Below, piece after piece: positions 46,783 through 57,227 of a stretch of 64,000 nucleotides of DNA. The translations under genes and the position numbers were made by a program. Location: assembly GCA_028641055.1 (NCBI GenBank), contig CM054060.1, forward strand, positions 209,584,445 through 209,648,444, in the 5' to 3' direction. The first letter of the stretch is position 1; every line of letters begins with the position of its first letter. The notes beneath the pieces were generated by a model. That model saw only the letters and a list, made by a program, of their open reading frames with translations. It did no database searches and was not told where the DNA came from. This DNA comes from Alopecurus myosuroides (Eukaryota; Streptophyta; Magnoliopsida; Poales; Poaceae).

Positions 46783-49700
46783 TGTCGCACCCGGACTTCT
46801 AGGGGATACTCACAGTCCGTTAAACAATAGATAAATGGCTAAAGGGGCATACCAGCACCCGCATCTCAATATGAGCAGGCCAACACGTAAACGTGTGACA
46901 ACCATTCTTTTACTATTCATCGTCTGCGCAAACCATCCCGTAGAAATCCAGATACTTCCGTTGACGTACTTCAAAACATACACACATGGTACGTCAACGG
47001 CGTTTGAACAACTGATATCACAACAGATCTCTACGACACAAAAGATGAAAATAAGTTGCAAATAGCTCTCATTAGAGCAGAGATAGCAAATACAATCATC
47101 CAGAGGACACATGTCCCAACAATTCATCATTACATCACAGCGGAAACATCCAAAAATGTCTGAGTACAGACAAGATCCAAATAGGCCTAAGAGGCCGGAA
47201 ACGAAAAGACGGAGCCCATCCACGAAGTCTCGGATCCTGCCCGGGTCCGCTATCTACTCGTCAGCAGTCTCGTCATACTCCACGTAGTAGCCACCATGGT
47301 GATCCTCGGAAACGTAGTCTGCGGAAACCACAGCCCCAAAGGGGTCAGTACATAAACGTACTGGCAAGCAAGACTCACAATTCACCAAAGTGTAACCCGT
47401 CAACACCAAGCACAGATGCTTTGGGTCCAACGGAAGAAAGGGGGTGATACAAAAGATGCGGCAGCTGGCTGCTCTAACCAACTACAGAGTTGCTATACTT
47501 CCGGCTATCAGAAAAAGGGATAAGATAGCGTATCGTAACCCACTATAACTAACCACCAAACAAACCCATCCTGGATCTCGCCCCTTATCCAAAGAAGCAA
47601 TCCGAGGATAACTCACACAGTTGGATTAATGATGGTTCAAGTTATTGTGTCAATAAGACTATTACTAGTCAATTTATCATTAGTTAGGTGTAAGTTGTTC
47701 TGAGTACTTGTTAGCCAGTACTTTCACCAAGTAGTCCATAACCGCGGAAAACACGGCTTCTCGAGAAGATTTAACCCTGCATGGATGCACCAATTTGGCC
47801 GTACACGTAAGAATGACCCGCCAGGCGGGGAGCTAACCCACCAAGCGAGGCACTCAACACAACTCAACTCTTCTTCGCATCAAGCCCAAAGAACCACATG
47901 CTGTGCGTGCGCGGCTAATTGAGCCCCACGAAGAAAAGGGGACCCTCATAGCACTCTAAGACCACGCCGCCCTAAATGCCGACTACAAAAGTTCCACCCT
48001 GGCGCCAAGGGTTTACACCTGCACATGCATGCATCAAATGGAAAGCCCAAACTAAGTGTGGCGATTTGGACCAGATGCGAATCGAATCAAATTGAGGGGG
48101 GCGCCCATACTCGCTTCCCACATGCGGTTAGTGCGCTCATCATGGATCAGTAGACAAGACCCTTTTCCTAATTAGGGTCGACACTAGCAGGCTTCAAAAC
48201 CACGCCGGGCCTCCTGCCGGTGCCTTATCGTCAAATTATTATTACCTCAAAATTAACAGGTTGTTGTTTAACATCAAGCCCTAGAACATGATAGAGATAT
48301 AGTAACAGAAAGTAACTGACAGCAGACTCGAGCAAAACAACCCTAAGCATACTAGTAAGACACGGGCTCAAACAACGGGGTTATGGGAGTGGAGGTGAGG
48401 CAATATCAGGGTTAAAGGATACATGTGATAGGTTCGTAACAGAAGCAACTATTCATAGGGCTAGCAGAATAGACAACGGAAAGTATCGGTAACCAATGTT
48501 GAAAAGGAACACAGTGGTTCATGTGAGTGAATACTTGCCGGCAAAACTCAGTAGCCTGGTACTGAGCTAGATCCTTAGAAGGGGTGTCGTAAGTATCGTC
48601 GGTCTCAACGTCGCCGTTTATCTGAGAAGAAGCAAACAAACAACGCAGAAAGATAAACAATCAATAACATGGCATAGTGCACAAACATGGGATGATGCAT
48701 GTCAATTTAGTTGATGCATCAGGAATAAACTAGTTGACAAGATAACATGTTTAAATGGACCCATATGCAATTGGATTGCATATGGAAAGCCCATGAATTA
48801 AGGGTGAAACAATTGTTTTACAATTAACCAATAGGTGAAAGTGGATTGGCGTGATGCATGGATGAAGAAAACAACAAAATAACAACAATAGAAACAATTA
48901 GAAATAGGGTTTAACAAGTTTGGAATTTTATTTATTAAGTTATGAAATTTTGGTTCCTTAAAGGTGTTACACAAGCATTTGTTGTTTTCACCACTTTTAA
49001 TTGTTCAAAATAGATAACAAAGTTCATATTTGTAAATAACACAAAATTTTAGGTGGATTGCATGTCTCACTTATTGAAAAAGGATTTAGAATAAATTACT
49101 TATGAATTAAGCAAGTTTAAACAAGAATTAAATGAATTTAATTCAAACATGAACTTATTTGAGTTTCTATTTGTTCAAAACATTAAACCAAATTCATATT
49201 TGAAAAGTTTATACTTTTATGGTTTGAAAACATATTTTATATGTCCCAAAAGAAATAAGTTTGACCAAGTTATGAATTTAGCAATATTAAATGATTTAAA
49301 CAAGGTTTAAATTATTTAACCAATTTTAATTGTTCAAAACATGAAACAAATTTTATATTTGGAAAGGTGGTTTAATTTAGCATGGAAAACATATTTTATT
49401 TGTTGAAATTGGATTTAAAATGAGCAAGTTATTAATTTGGCAATTTTAAATGCATTAATTAGGAAACAGTTGTTTTCAGCAATTTAAATTATTCAAAACA
49501 GCAAACAAAATTGATATTTGGAAAGTACATGAAAAGTTGATTGGAAAACATATTAAGTTTGTTGGATTTGGAATTTTTATGTTCAAGTTATGAATTTTGC
49601 AAAATTAAGTGAATTAGACAAGTTTTTAAATATTTCACCAATTCAAAATATTCAAAACAGTAACCAAATTTCATTGAAAAGGTTGAAAACATGTAGCAAA

Positions 49701-51921
49701 TGTTTCACTGAACATTTTTAGCTATTAAACATAATTTTAGGGTGATTATTGAATTTATTATGCAATTTTCCATAATCATTCTTATTCTGCCATTTTTAGT
49801 AAACAGAGGGAAACATGCTCAAAATTAATTCAATTGTGACCAAATAAAATACCAATGTGTAGAGTTTGTTAAGACAAATTTTTAGAGCCCAAGTTTGCTT
49901 AAATTGGATGGACCAAACTCAAGTTATGAAATTCCAAAGTTTCCAATTTTTATTGCATTTTCAGTAATTAATTATTTAGGGCAAAAAGTATTACAGAAAC
50001 ATGTTGCAAACTTGACATTAACAGAAAGGGCTCAAGATTATGAATCCACATGATTTTGAATCATTCAAATTGGAGTAATATTCAATTTTATATTGATTTT
50101 TGAGTTAAGTGCTCAGATCTGAGTTTCTGAAAGTTGGGCAGAAAAAAGAAAAAAAGCTGAGACAAAAAGGGTGTGGCTTGGGGGATCGAACCCAGCACCT
50201 GAGGCTTGCTCGCAAGGGTTCTAGCCAGTGGGGTGTGCTTGCGAGTGTTGACAGAAGGGGAACGCGGTGGGGTTATGGTTCAGAATCGCCTACTGAATTT
50301 AATTCGAAAAAAGGAATAGGGAAAAGGTGGGGGCTGGGATTCGATCCTGGGATCGCTGGGTGCGCGCACAGGGGGTTTAACCAGTGCGGTGGTGTGCTGT
50401 TTGTTGATAGCGAAGGGCACGGGGGAGGTTAAGGTGTGGCTCGCGGCCTGCACCGCCGAAACTGACTGCACGTTCACGGAACAGAGCGATCAGAGGATGG
50501 TCGCCGGCGATCTGCTGCTCGCCGGAGGGCGCCGTGGGGTGGCCGTGGGTGCTGGTGCTCGTGGCGCTTGTGCTGCGGGAGGGAGAGGAGGAGGAAGGAG
50601 ATCGAGGGAAAAGGGCTCACCTCGAGCGGTACAGAAGGCGCAGGGGTCGGGGCGGAGCAGTGGTTGGCCGGCGAGAAGATGGGCACGACGGCGGCGCCTC
50701 GGGCGCTCCCGGCCCGCGCCGAGGGGTGGAGGAGGGAGCCCGCGGTGGGGGCTTTCCATTCCCGCCCTCGCCATGGCCGGAGGGGAGCTCGGGCTCCGAT
50801 GATCGCCGGAGGGAGGAAGGGGAGAATGCGGTTGTGGTACAGAGAAGTTCACAGAAGAGGGACAGCGAGAGGAGAGAGATGGAGGAGAAAGAGATGGAGG
50901 CGGGGAGAGGGAGAAGATGGGCTAGGGGAGGGGCTAGGGCACCCTAGGGTTAGATATAGGAGGAGGGGGAAGCTCACAGCCGTTGCTCTCCTTCTCTGTA
51001 TACGTGGCTATGGTGGATGGAGACCGTACAGAGGAAGAAGAAAGGTGGAAGGGGTATGGGCCAAGGGAAAAGGATTTGGGCTGGGCCTCTCTCTCTCCCT
51101 GTGCTCTGCTTTTATTTTTTTGTTTTATTACTTTTTTTTTTTGCTGATTTGGAAATAGGAAGAAATAATAGGGTTTTTGAGTTCGAAATTTTTAGGGAAA
51201 TTTTGTAAGAACTCCTTAATGTAATAGTAACAAATTGCAAGTTTTGAATTCCAAAAAAAATAATTGAATTATGTTGCTGTTTGAACTTGGAGTGAATTTG
51301 AATGAATTTTGTGATTAATTGATTATTGAAAACAAGATTTTAAATAGGGTGATCATATAATTTTACTTGGAAGAAAATGATTAGAATTGTTTTGGTAATT
51401 TTCATAAGTTGAACTTGGGTGCTGTTTGTGAACTTATTTGAATTTGAAAGCAATTTGAATTAATTGAACTATTAAAAGCCAATTTTAAATAGTTTGAACC
51501 TTATGGTTTAAGGAAACAAATGATGGAAGTGTTTTGTCATTTTCATAACTTTCAAAAGGGGTTGTTGTTTTGGAAATTAATTGAATTTGCAAAGGGTTTG
51601 GTATTAAATTAATTTTGATAGAAACAAAACAATAGTTTTGGAATCACAACTTTTATGGAAACAAATGATTGTTTTGATTTGAAATATCATTTTGGAAATT
51701 GTAACATCACAAGTATGAAACAAGAGGTTTAAAATTTGGTTTGAAATTCAAATAGAAAACAAAGGAAAACAAAGGAAAACAGTTGGAAAACAAATGAAAA
51801 CAGAGGAAAACAAATGGCAAACAAGCAAAACAAATGCACTGAACATGATGCCATGATGCAAAACATAAAATAACAGATAGCAAACATACTAATGGCTATT
51901 TTTCATACTTGGGATGTTACA
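46783..51921 (-). repeat. 5' LTR of element BC (5,139 bp)
   Basis: The partner of 40823-45961 has identical length. Differences are single-base changes with an excess of C/T and G/A pairs in the parts compared by eye (46783-48660 against 40823-42700). The GC island lies at about 50150-51080. Confidence 0.92.
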
Positions 51922-52140
51922 TATTCCATCTGGGAATAGAGGGATACAACACCACTTGTGATCTTTGATTACTTGTGCAAGAGTGTGTAGTTGAGAATAT
52001 CTAAGGAGCTTGATTGTTGTTGCATTGGCAACAGGGATTAGCTAAAGAGAGGTCTCAGTGTAGCACTAGTTATCCACATATATCAGAAAATATCAAAAAG
52101 AGAGAGAAGCTCATTGAGAAGATTGGGCCACCCCTTATCA
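51922..52140 (+). repeat. 5' LTR of the CRM-like element, second part
   Basis: Beginning with the repeated tattc, this continues the LTR interrupted at 40822 and ends ccccttatca. It matches 57009-57227 with one difference (gatacaacacc versus gatacagcacc). Together with 40236-40822 it makes 801 bp, exactly the length of the 3' LTR. Confidence 0.95.
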
Positions 52141-53717
52141 TCTTGGTATCAGATTCTCCAGGTTTACTCGGTGAGCAAAGTTATCCTTAGTTTAGTTGTT
52201 TTTATTCCTATCCAGAAAAAGCCACACAAAAATAGTTGTTTAGATCATTGCCAGAGCCTAGATCAACACCAATTTGCATCTACCTAGTTGCTGCTTTTTG
52301 TTGATTTGCGTTTCTGTTTTTTCTGTTTTTAGGTTTTCATCTTTTAGGGTTCATCTAGTTCTTTTTTTTCCTATCCGAAAATCTCCACAAAAAATAGTTG
52401 TGCTTGGATCTTGGTTGCCTCGGGAAAGTCTAGACCTACACTTTGTTCTCAAGGTGATCTAGTTTTTCGAGTTGCCTTTGTTGCGGAAAAAGTTGGTTCT
52501 AATTGTGCTTAGGGTTCTAGCCATCTTCGGAGTGCAATCCTATTTCAAATCGCATCAAAAAAATTCCTACCGCAACCACTTCTACACCCCCACCAATCCG
52601 ATCCCTATCGCTACCGCACCACCCTTACCAAACCCACCCACAGTGTCGTTTTTCCCTTACCAGTGCCCGCAAAATCCTAACCGCAGTCGGTCTCCTAAGC
52701 CCACTCGGATTTCTCTGCCGCGAGCGCAAAACCAGCAAAAAGCGCTGCCGCCACTAGCGCGCCCTCCCCCTCGGTATCGGTTTCGGCTTACCCGCGCCCG
52801 TGTTTTCCTTACCGCGCGCACCCACCCCGCAGCACACCACCACGATACGCCACACCCCTGCCGTGAGCTCTGCCGTGAGGCCAAATTGGCTCGTTTTCTC
52901 TGCCGTACGGTTCAAAACCGTGGATTTTTCTGCCGTGAGCTATAAGTGCTGCCGTGAGCTTGTTTTTCTCTAGTTTTTCTTAGTTTTTCTTTTGTTTACC
53001 CCCTGTTATCTCTAGGTTTCTTGTGTGATCTTTGATAAGCCTTAGCTACAGCCATTCTACAGCTATATTTAGGTTCCCAAAACCCAAAGACTAGCTATTT
53101 TATTGCTCTAACAGGCTGCTCATTTGATCATCTGTCCACTAAATTTTTGTTTTCCATCTACATTGTGCTCCTAGTTGATTCAAAAGGCCATTGAAAAAAA
53201 TCAAAAAAATAGAGAAAAAGCAAAAAGTATAAAAAAATATATATATAAAGGAGAGAAAATTCAAAAGAGGCCGTGCTACTATCACTAGTGGAAGCTATTT
53301 CATAATTGGATATTTTGTGGACAAATTGAGCAATCTTGTGCCTGTTTCATTGAGTATTTGCTAGTGTCTTTCTAGTGCTTGCAAAATATCTACCATATAT
53401 TTGCTAAGCCACAATTGTCTCCAAGTGTGAGTGTGTTTTCCTTAGTACTTTTTATCACATTAAGCAGTGCATTGGAGTTGTTATTTTGGTGTTGTTAGGA
53501 ATCCCAACCAAGCCCCACCAAAAACCATGTTTGCATTGTGATACTTGATAGCTCGGTTATTCTCTTCTCACACCAAAGCACATTGATCATTGCTCCTTGT
53601 TGGTAATTTGATCTTTTTCTCTCTTGGAACATCAAGTGAAGCCTCTTTGCTTGGTTTTGAGTGAGTTGAGAGAGGCACCACAAACCCATTGATTATTTTG
53701 TTACTAACAAGTTAATC
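52141..53717 (+). mobile_element. Leader of the CRM-like element with primer site
   Basis: A TGGTATCAGA string at 52144-52153, just after the LTR, fits the start of a tRNA-iMet primer site, although the following bases (ttctcc) depart from the usual form. The 1.57-kb leader is T-rich, with one C-rich patch (52560-52900) that opens a 157-codon frame without known domains. A short run of tatatata lies near 53230. Confidence 0.75.
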
Positions 53718-55216
53718 ATGAGTTCTTCTAGTGATGTTGATGTGCAGGCAAAGAAGAAACCCGAGGATACTGTCCAATGGAATGAGTATGAGGCATTGAG
53801 AGATCATTTGTCCAACAAGATTGCTAGAGATACTGAGAGAAGTGTTGATCAATTGAGAGAAGATTTGAATATAATTGATTTAAAGATAAGGGAGTGTGCA
53901 TCCCAAGATTCTGTCAATGAGATCAAGGATGCTATAAGGACATTGACTCTACAAGTGACTACAATTACAAATACATTGCAACAAATTCAACAAGCACCTC
54001 AAGCTATTGCTCAAATTGAGGATGGGAGAGGAAATATGAATGATGGGCGTGTACAAGTGGCAAGAAGAGTACCATTGGAAAATAATAGAGAGAATGATGG
54101 CTTGGGAAAACCAAAATTCTCCATCCCTAGTCTTGCTTGTGACTCTGAAGATGTGGAAGAGTACTTGATGTGGGAGCTCAAAATTGAGAAATTATGGAGA
54201 CTTCATGAGTATTCTAGGAGAGGAAAGTAAACCTTGCATCTTCTTCCTTTGATGGCTATGCTCTTTTGTGGTGGGATGGCATTACAAAGGATAGAGAAAA
54301 AAAAGAAGAAGAAGAGGTGAACACATGGAGAGAGATGAAGCAATTGCTAAGAGAAAGATTTGTTCCCAAGAATTATATTAGAACTCTCTATGACAAATTG
54401 CAACAATTGAAGCAAGGATCCAAGACTGTTGATGCCTACTATAAGGAGATGGAATTAATTATTCAAAGGGCTCGGATTAGAGAGGCTCCTGAACAAACAA
54501 TGCAAAGGTTCTTGAGTGGATTGCAATTCAAAGTGAGAAGCATTGTGAGGCATGTTCCTTACAACAATATGAGTGAATTACTACATCAAGCAAGGGAGGC
54601 CGAGAAGAGATTGCAAGAGGAACTACAAGTGAGTGCAAGGAGAAGTTTTTCTTCCCAACAATCCAATTTTGCAACACCTACACCTCCAACCCGTGGGACT
54701 TCTAGTACCAAACCCGAGCCAAATTCAACAATTTCAAAGAATCCTACTACATCTACTTCGGGTTCTAGTGGTGCTACACCTCCTCCAAGAAATAGAGATA
54801 TGACATGCCATACTTGTGGAGGAAAAGGACACTTTAAGAGGGATTGCCCCAACAAGAAGGTTATGCTCCTCAATGCCAATGATGAATATGAGACTGGAGA
54901 TGATGTTGATCCCAATGATGAGGATGCATATGATGATAATGATGATGATGGTCCTATTGATGCTTTTGCTACAAATTATCCAACTATTGTTTGCACCAAA
55001 GCATTGAGTATTGTTCCTAACAATGATGAGAGCCAAAGATGCAATCTATTTCAAACCAAGGCAATTGTTGGACCCAACATGGCTTGCAAGGTGATCATTG
55101 ATGGAGGAAGTTGTAGAAATCTAGCAAGCAAGGATTTATGTGCAAAGCTAAGGTTGAAGTATATTCCACATCCAAACCATACTATATTCAATGGATCACT
55201 GACAAGGAGGAGATAA
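53718..55216 (+). pseudogene. gag: Gag and protease start of the CRM-like element
   Basis: Gag packages the element RNA and the protease matures the polyprotein. ATG at 53718 opens 170 codons with a helical N-terminus (LSNKIARDTERSVDQL). A one-base loss near 54210 moves the frame to 54266-55216. This carries the retrotransposon Gag core (DGYALLWWDGI region, then LRERFVPKNY, YYKEMELIIQRARI, RFLSGLQ), a CX2CX4HX4C knuckle (54806-54847), an acidic D/E-rich linker and a protease active site DGGSCRNL (from 55100). A second one-base loss near 55178 ends this frame. Both breaks look like ordinary decay, although a frameshifting role cannot be excluded. Confidence 0.85.
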
Positions 55217-56580
55217 AGGTATGTAATATGGTGAGAGTGGAATTTCAAATTGGACCATACAAGGATACTATTGAGTGTGATGTGGTTCCCATGTCGGTTT
55301 GTCACCTATTATTTGGAAGACCATGGAAATTTGATAGAAAGGTGCTACACAATGGGAGAGCAAACACCTACCAATTGAATTGGAACAATAAGGATATCAT
55401 ATTGAGGCCTATGTCACCCCAACAAATAATGCATGAATCAAGACAAAAATTTGAGGTGAAAGAGAAGGGGAGTGAAAACACCAAATCCATGGAGGAAGAC
55501 AAGCCTAGGCCAAGTGGAAAGAGCCTTTTAACTAATGATAATATTTTTCCTAGTATTGTTTCTTGTGTACAGGTTGCTATTGAAGAAAGGGAGCACAAGG
55601 AAACAACACAATCATCACACCAATTGGAGGATTATGCCACGGATACAAGAGTTCTTGCTTGTGATATGAAGGTTATTTTTGAAGAAAGGGAGCTACAACC
55701 TTCAAATTCACAAGATATTGATGAGATCATACCTACTACACATGAGGAGGTTAGTATTGATGAGGGTATGGATTTCGGGTTAGTAAATACAAGTAGTGAA
55801 TTATGTGAATTACAACCATATAATAATATAATGAAATTGAAATTACACAATGTGGTTTTTATTACACATAAGGAAGTACTTGCTAAGATACCATCTAGTG
55901 ATACTATATATTTTGACATGTTAAAAGAACCAATTGATGTGCAATGTGCTATGAGTAAATTTGTTTATGATGATTCTAGCACATATGATACTAGTTTCAA
56001 ATTTTATTTGATTGGTGATTATAACTTGGATAAAATTTTCATGGTACATCACGTATGTATTACTTATGATAATGTGGCCGAATTATATGATATGTTACCT
56101 CGGGATAAAATACAAATTTCTACATATGGACATAATATTACACATGTGTTTGGTTTACAACAATATTCTTTGGATACATGTGCTATTCAAATAAATTACA
56201 CTTATATATGCAATTATGATTGCTATGGATTGAAAAGCTATGAATTTTATGTGATGTTTTCATACAAATTTCGTGATCACAATTCTTATGCACTATATTA
56301 TGTTTTACTAACAACTAATGAGTGCCATTATAGTTACATATATTGTGCATACACTTTGTTCTTTTTGTTTATTCCACTTTCAGATAATAACAAGCCGAGG
56401 ACGTCTTGTCTTGAAGAAAGGGAGGATGATAAGGATGGACCTAAGGATGATGTTCTCACAAGCATGAATGGAGAGTTGATAGAAGACAACATGATCATGG
56501 TGAAAACAAATATTCAAGAGGTGGAAAACAAGATCACATTGTTGAAAACAATCAATCAAGATGGTGGAAACAATTCATAA
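55138..56580 (+). CDS. Protease C-terminal part plus unknown 300-residue region running into the 3' LTR
   Basis: This 480-codon frame continues from 53718-55216. The early motifs MVRVEFQIGPYKD, DVVPMSVCHLLFGRPW and LRPMSPQQIM are the protease-to-RT linker text of plant gypsy elements. Where RT should begin there is instead a long open stretch rich in Y, D, N, I and H (about 55560-56390) with no known domain, no transmembrane segment apart from a hydrophobic YTLFFLFIPL near its end, and no catalytic signature. The frame enters the 3' LTR at 56427 and stops at 56580, so 51 codons are LTR-encoded. It stays open for 1.4 kb despite AT-rich DNA, which argues for recent constraint or youth. Confidence 0.6.
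   Translation: MCKAKVEVYSTSKPYYIQWITDKEEIKVCNMVRVEFQIGPYKDTIECDVVPMSVCHLLFGRPWKFDRKVLHNGRANTYQLNWNNKDIILRPMSPQQIMHESRQKFEVKEKGSENTKSMEEDKPRPSGKSLLTNDNIFPSIVSCVQVAIEEREHKETTQSSHQLEDYATDTRVLACDMKVIFEERELQPSNSQDIDEIIPTTHEEVSIDEGMDFGLVNTSSELCELQPYNNIMKLKLHNVVFITHKEVLAKIPSSDTIYFDMLKEPIDVQCAMSKFVYDDSSTYDTSFKFYLIGDYNLDKIFMVHHVCITYDNVAELYDMLPRDKIQISTYGHNITHVFGLQQYSLDTCAIQINYTYICNYDCYGLKSYEFYVMFSYKFRDHNSYALYYVLLTTNECHYSYIYCAYTLFFLFIPLSDNNKPRTSCLEEREDDKDGPKDDVLTSMNGELIEDNMIMVKTNIQEVENKITLLKTINQDGGNNS
56413..56426 (+). other. Polypurine tract of the CRM-like element
   Basis: The all-purine sequence gaagaaagggagga lies directly before the 3' LTR start TGATAAGG. Confidence 0.9.
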
Positions 56581-57227
56581 CAATTGTTATTCAATAGAAA
56601 CAATTGTTATTCATCAATTTGACAAGGGGATGAGTGCCTCCACAAGGTTAAATGCACTCATTGATGGACAAGCAAGAGGAGGGCCCACAAGGAAGCCCAA
56701 TGCGCCATGATATGTCCTAGTAGTAATAGAATTGGTTTGTATACCAATATTGGCCGCACCCCTTTGTGTGTGGGGTCGGTTTGTATCCTATGGTAGTTGT
56801 GTTAGGAGTCCTAGTCCAATTAGGAGTTGTGCTTGCGCAAGGAGGAGCCTTGTGGCCTCACCACCTCTCATATATACCCCTTGGGGCGCATAGGAGAGGG
56901 GAGAACAAGTTTAAACCAAAAACCCCCAAAACCCTAGCCTCTAGATTGTATTGCTTGTAAAGCATTCATCTTGAAGTTTACCAATTGAAAAGCAGCGTGA
57001 TATCTTGTTATTCCATCTGGGAATAGAGGGATACAGCACCACTTGTGATCTTTGATTACTTGTGCAAGAGTGTGTAGTTGAGAATATCTAAGGAGCTTGA
57101 TTGTTGTTGCATTGGCAACAGGGATTAGCTAAAGAGAGGTCTCAGTGTAGCACTAGTTATCCACATATATCAGAAAATATCAAAAAGAGAGAGAAGCTCA
57201 TTGAGAAGATTGGGCCACCCCTTATCA
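56427..57227 (+). repeat. 3' LTR of the CRM-like element (801 bp)
   Basis: It is intact, starts TGATAAGGATGG, and ends CCCCTTATCA, followed by ctgag (57228-57232). It retains the uninterrupted target gttattccatc (near 57008) of the BC insertion. A TATA-like catatatacc is near 56871. Confidence 0.95.

Larger units (their letters stand above)
40823..51921 (-). mobile_element. Giant-LTR, minimal-interior retrotransposon BC (derivative of the A family)
   Basis: Two LTRs of 5,139 bp each (40823-45961, 46783-51921) flank only 821 bp of interior. The target duplicate tattc is perfect (40818-40822 and 51922-51926), and the uninterrupted target survives in the partner LTR near 57010-57020. The tRNA-iMet primer site (46768-46780) and polypurine tract (45962-45980) are intact. 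LTR ends TGTAACATCCC...GGTGCGACA and the interior next to the polypurine tract match chromovirus A, so this is a deletion derivative of that family. It encodes no protein and must have used enzymes in trans. LTR differences are about one percent by eye. Confidence 0.92.
40236..57227 (+). mobile_element. Young CRM-like gag-protease retrotransposon (non-autonomous), itself interrupted
   Basis: The ends are TGATAAGG...CCTTATCA with a perfect 5-bp target duplicate ctgag (40231-40235 and 57228-57232). The LTRs are 801 bp each once the inner insertion is removed, with about four differences. A primer site at 52144 and a polypurine tract (56413-56426) define the interior. It codes for Gag and protease only; RT, RNase H and integrase are absent. 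CRM affinity is suggested by the TGAT...ATCA ends, the LTR of about 0.8 kb, the protease-downstream motifs and a reading frame that enters the 3' LTR. Without the inner 11.1 kb the element is 5,888 bp. Confidence 0.88.

Noticed and set aside
52472..52945. 157-codon P/R-rich ORF in the CRM-like leader
   Set aside because: C-rich leader sequence before the gag ATG; no domain, and its opposite strand is open too.
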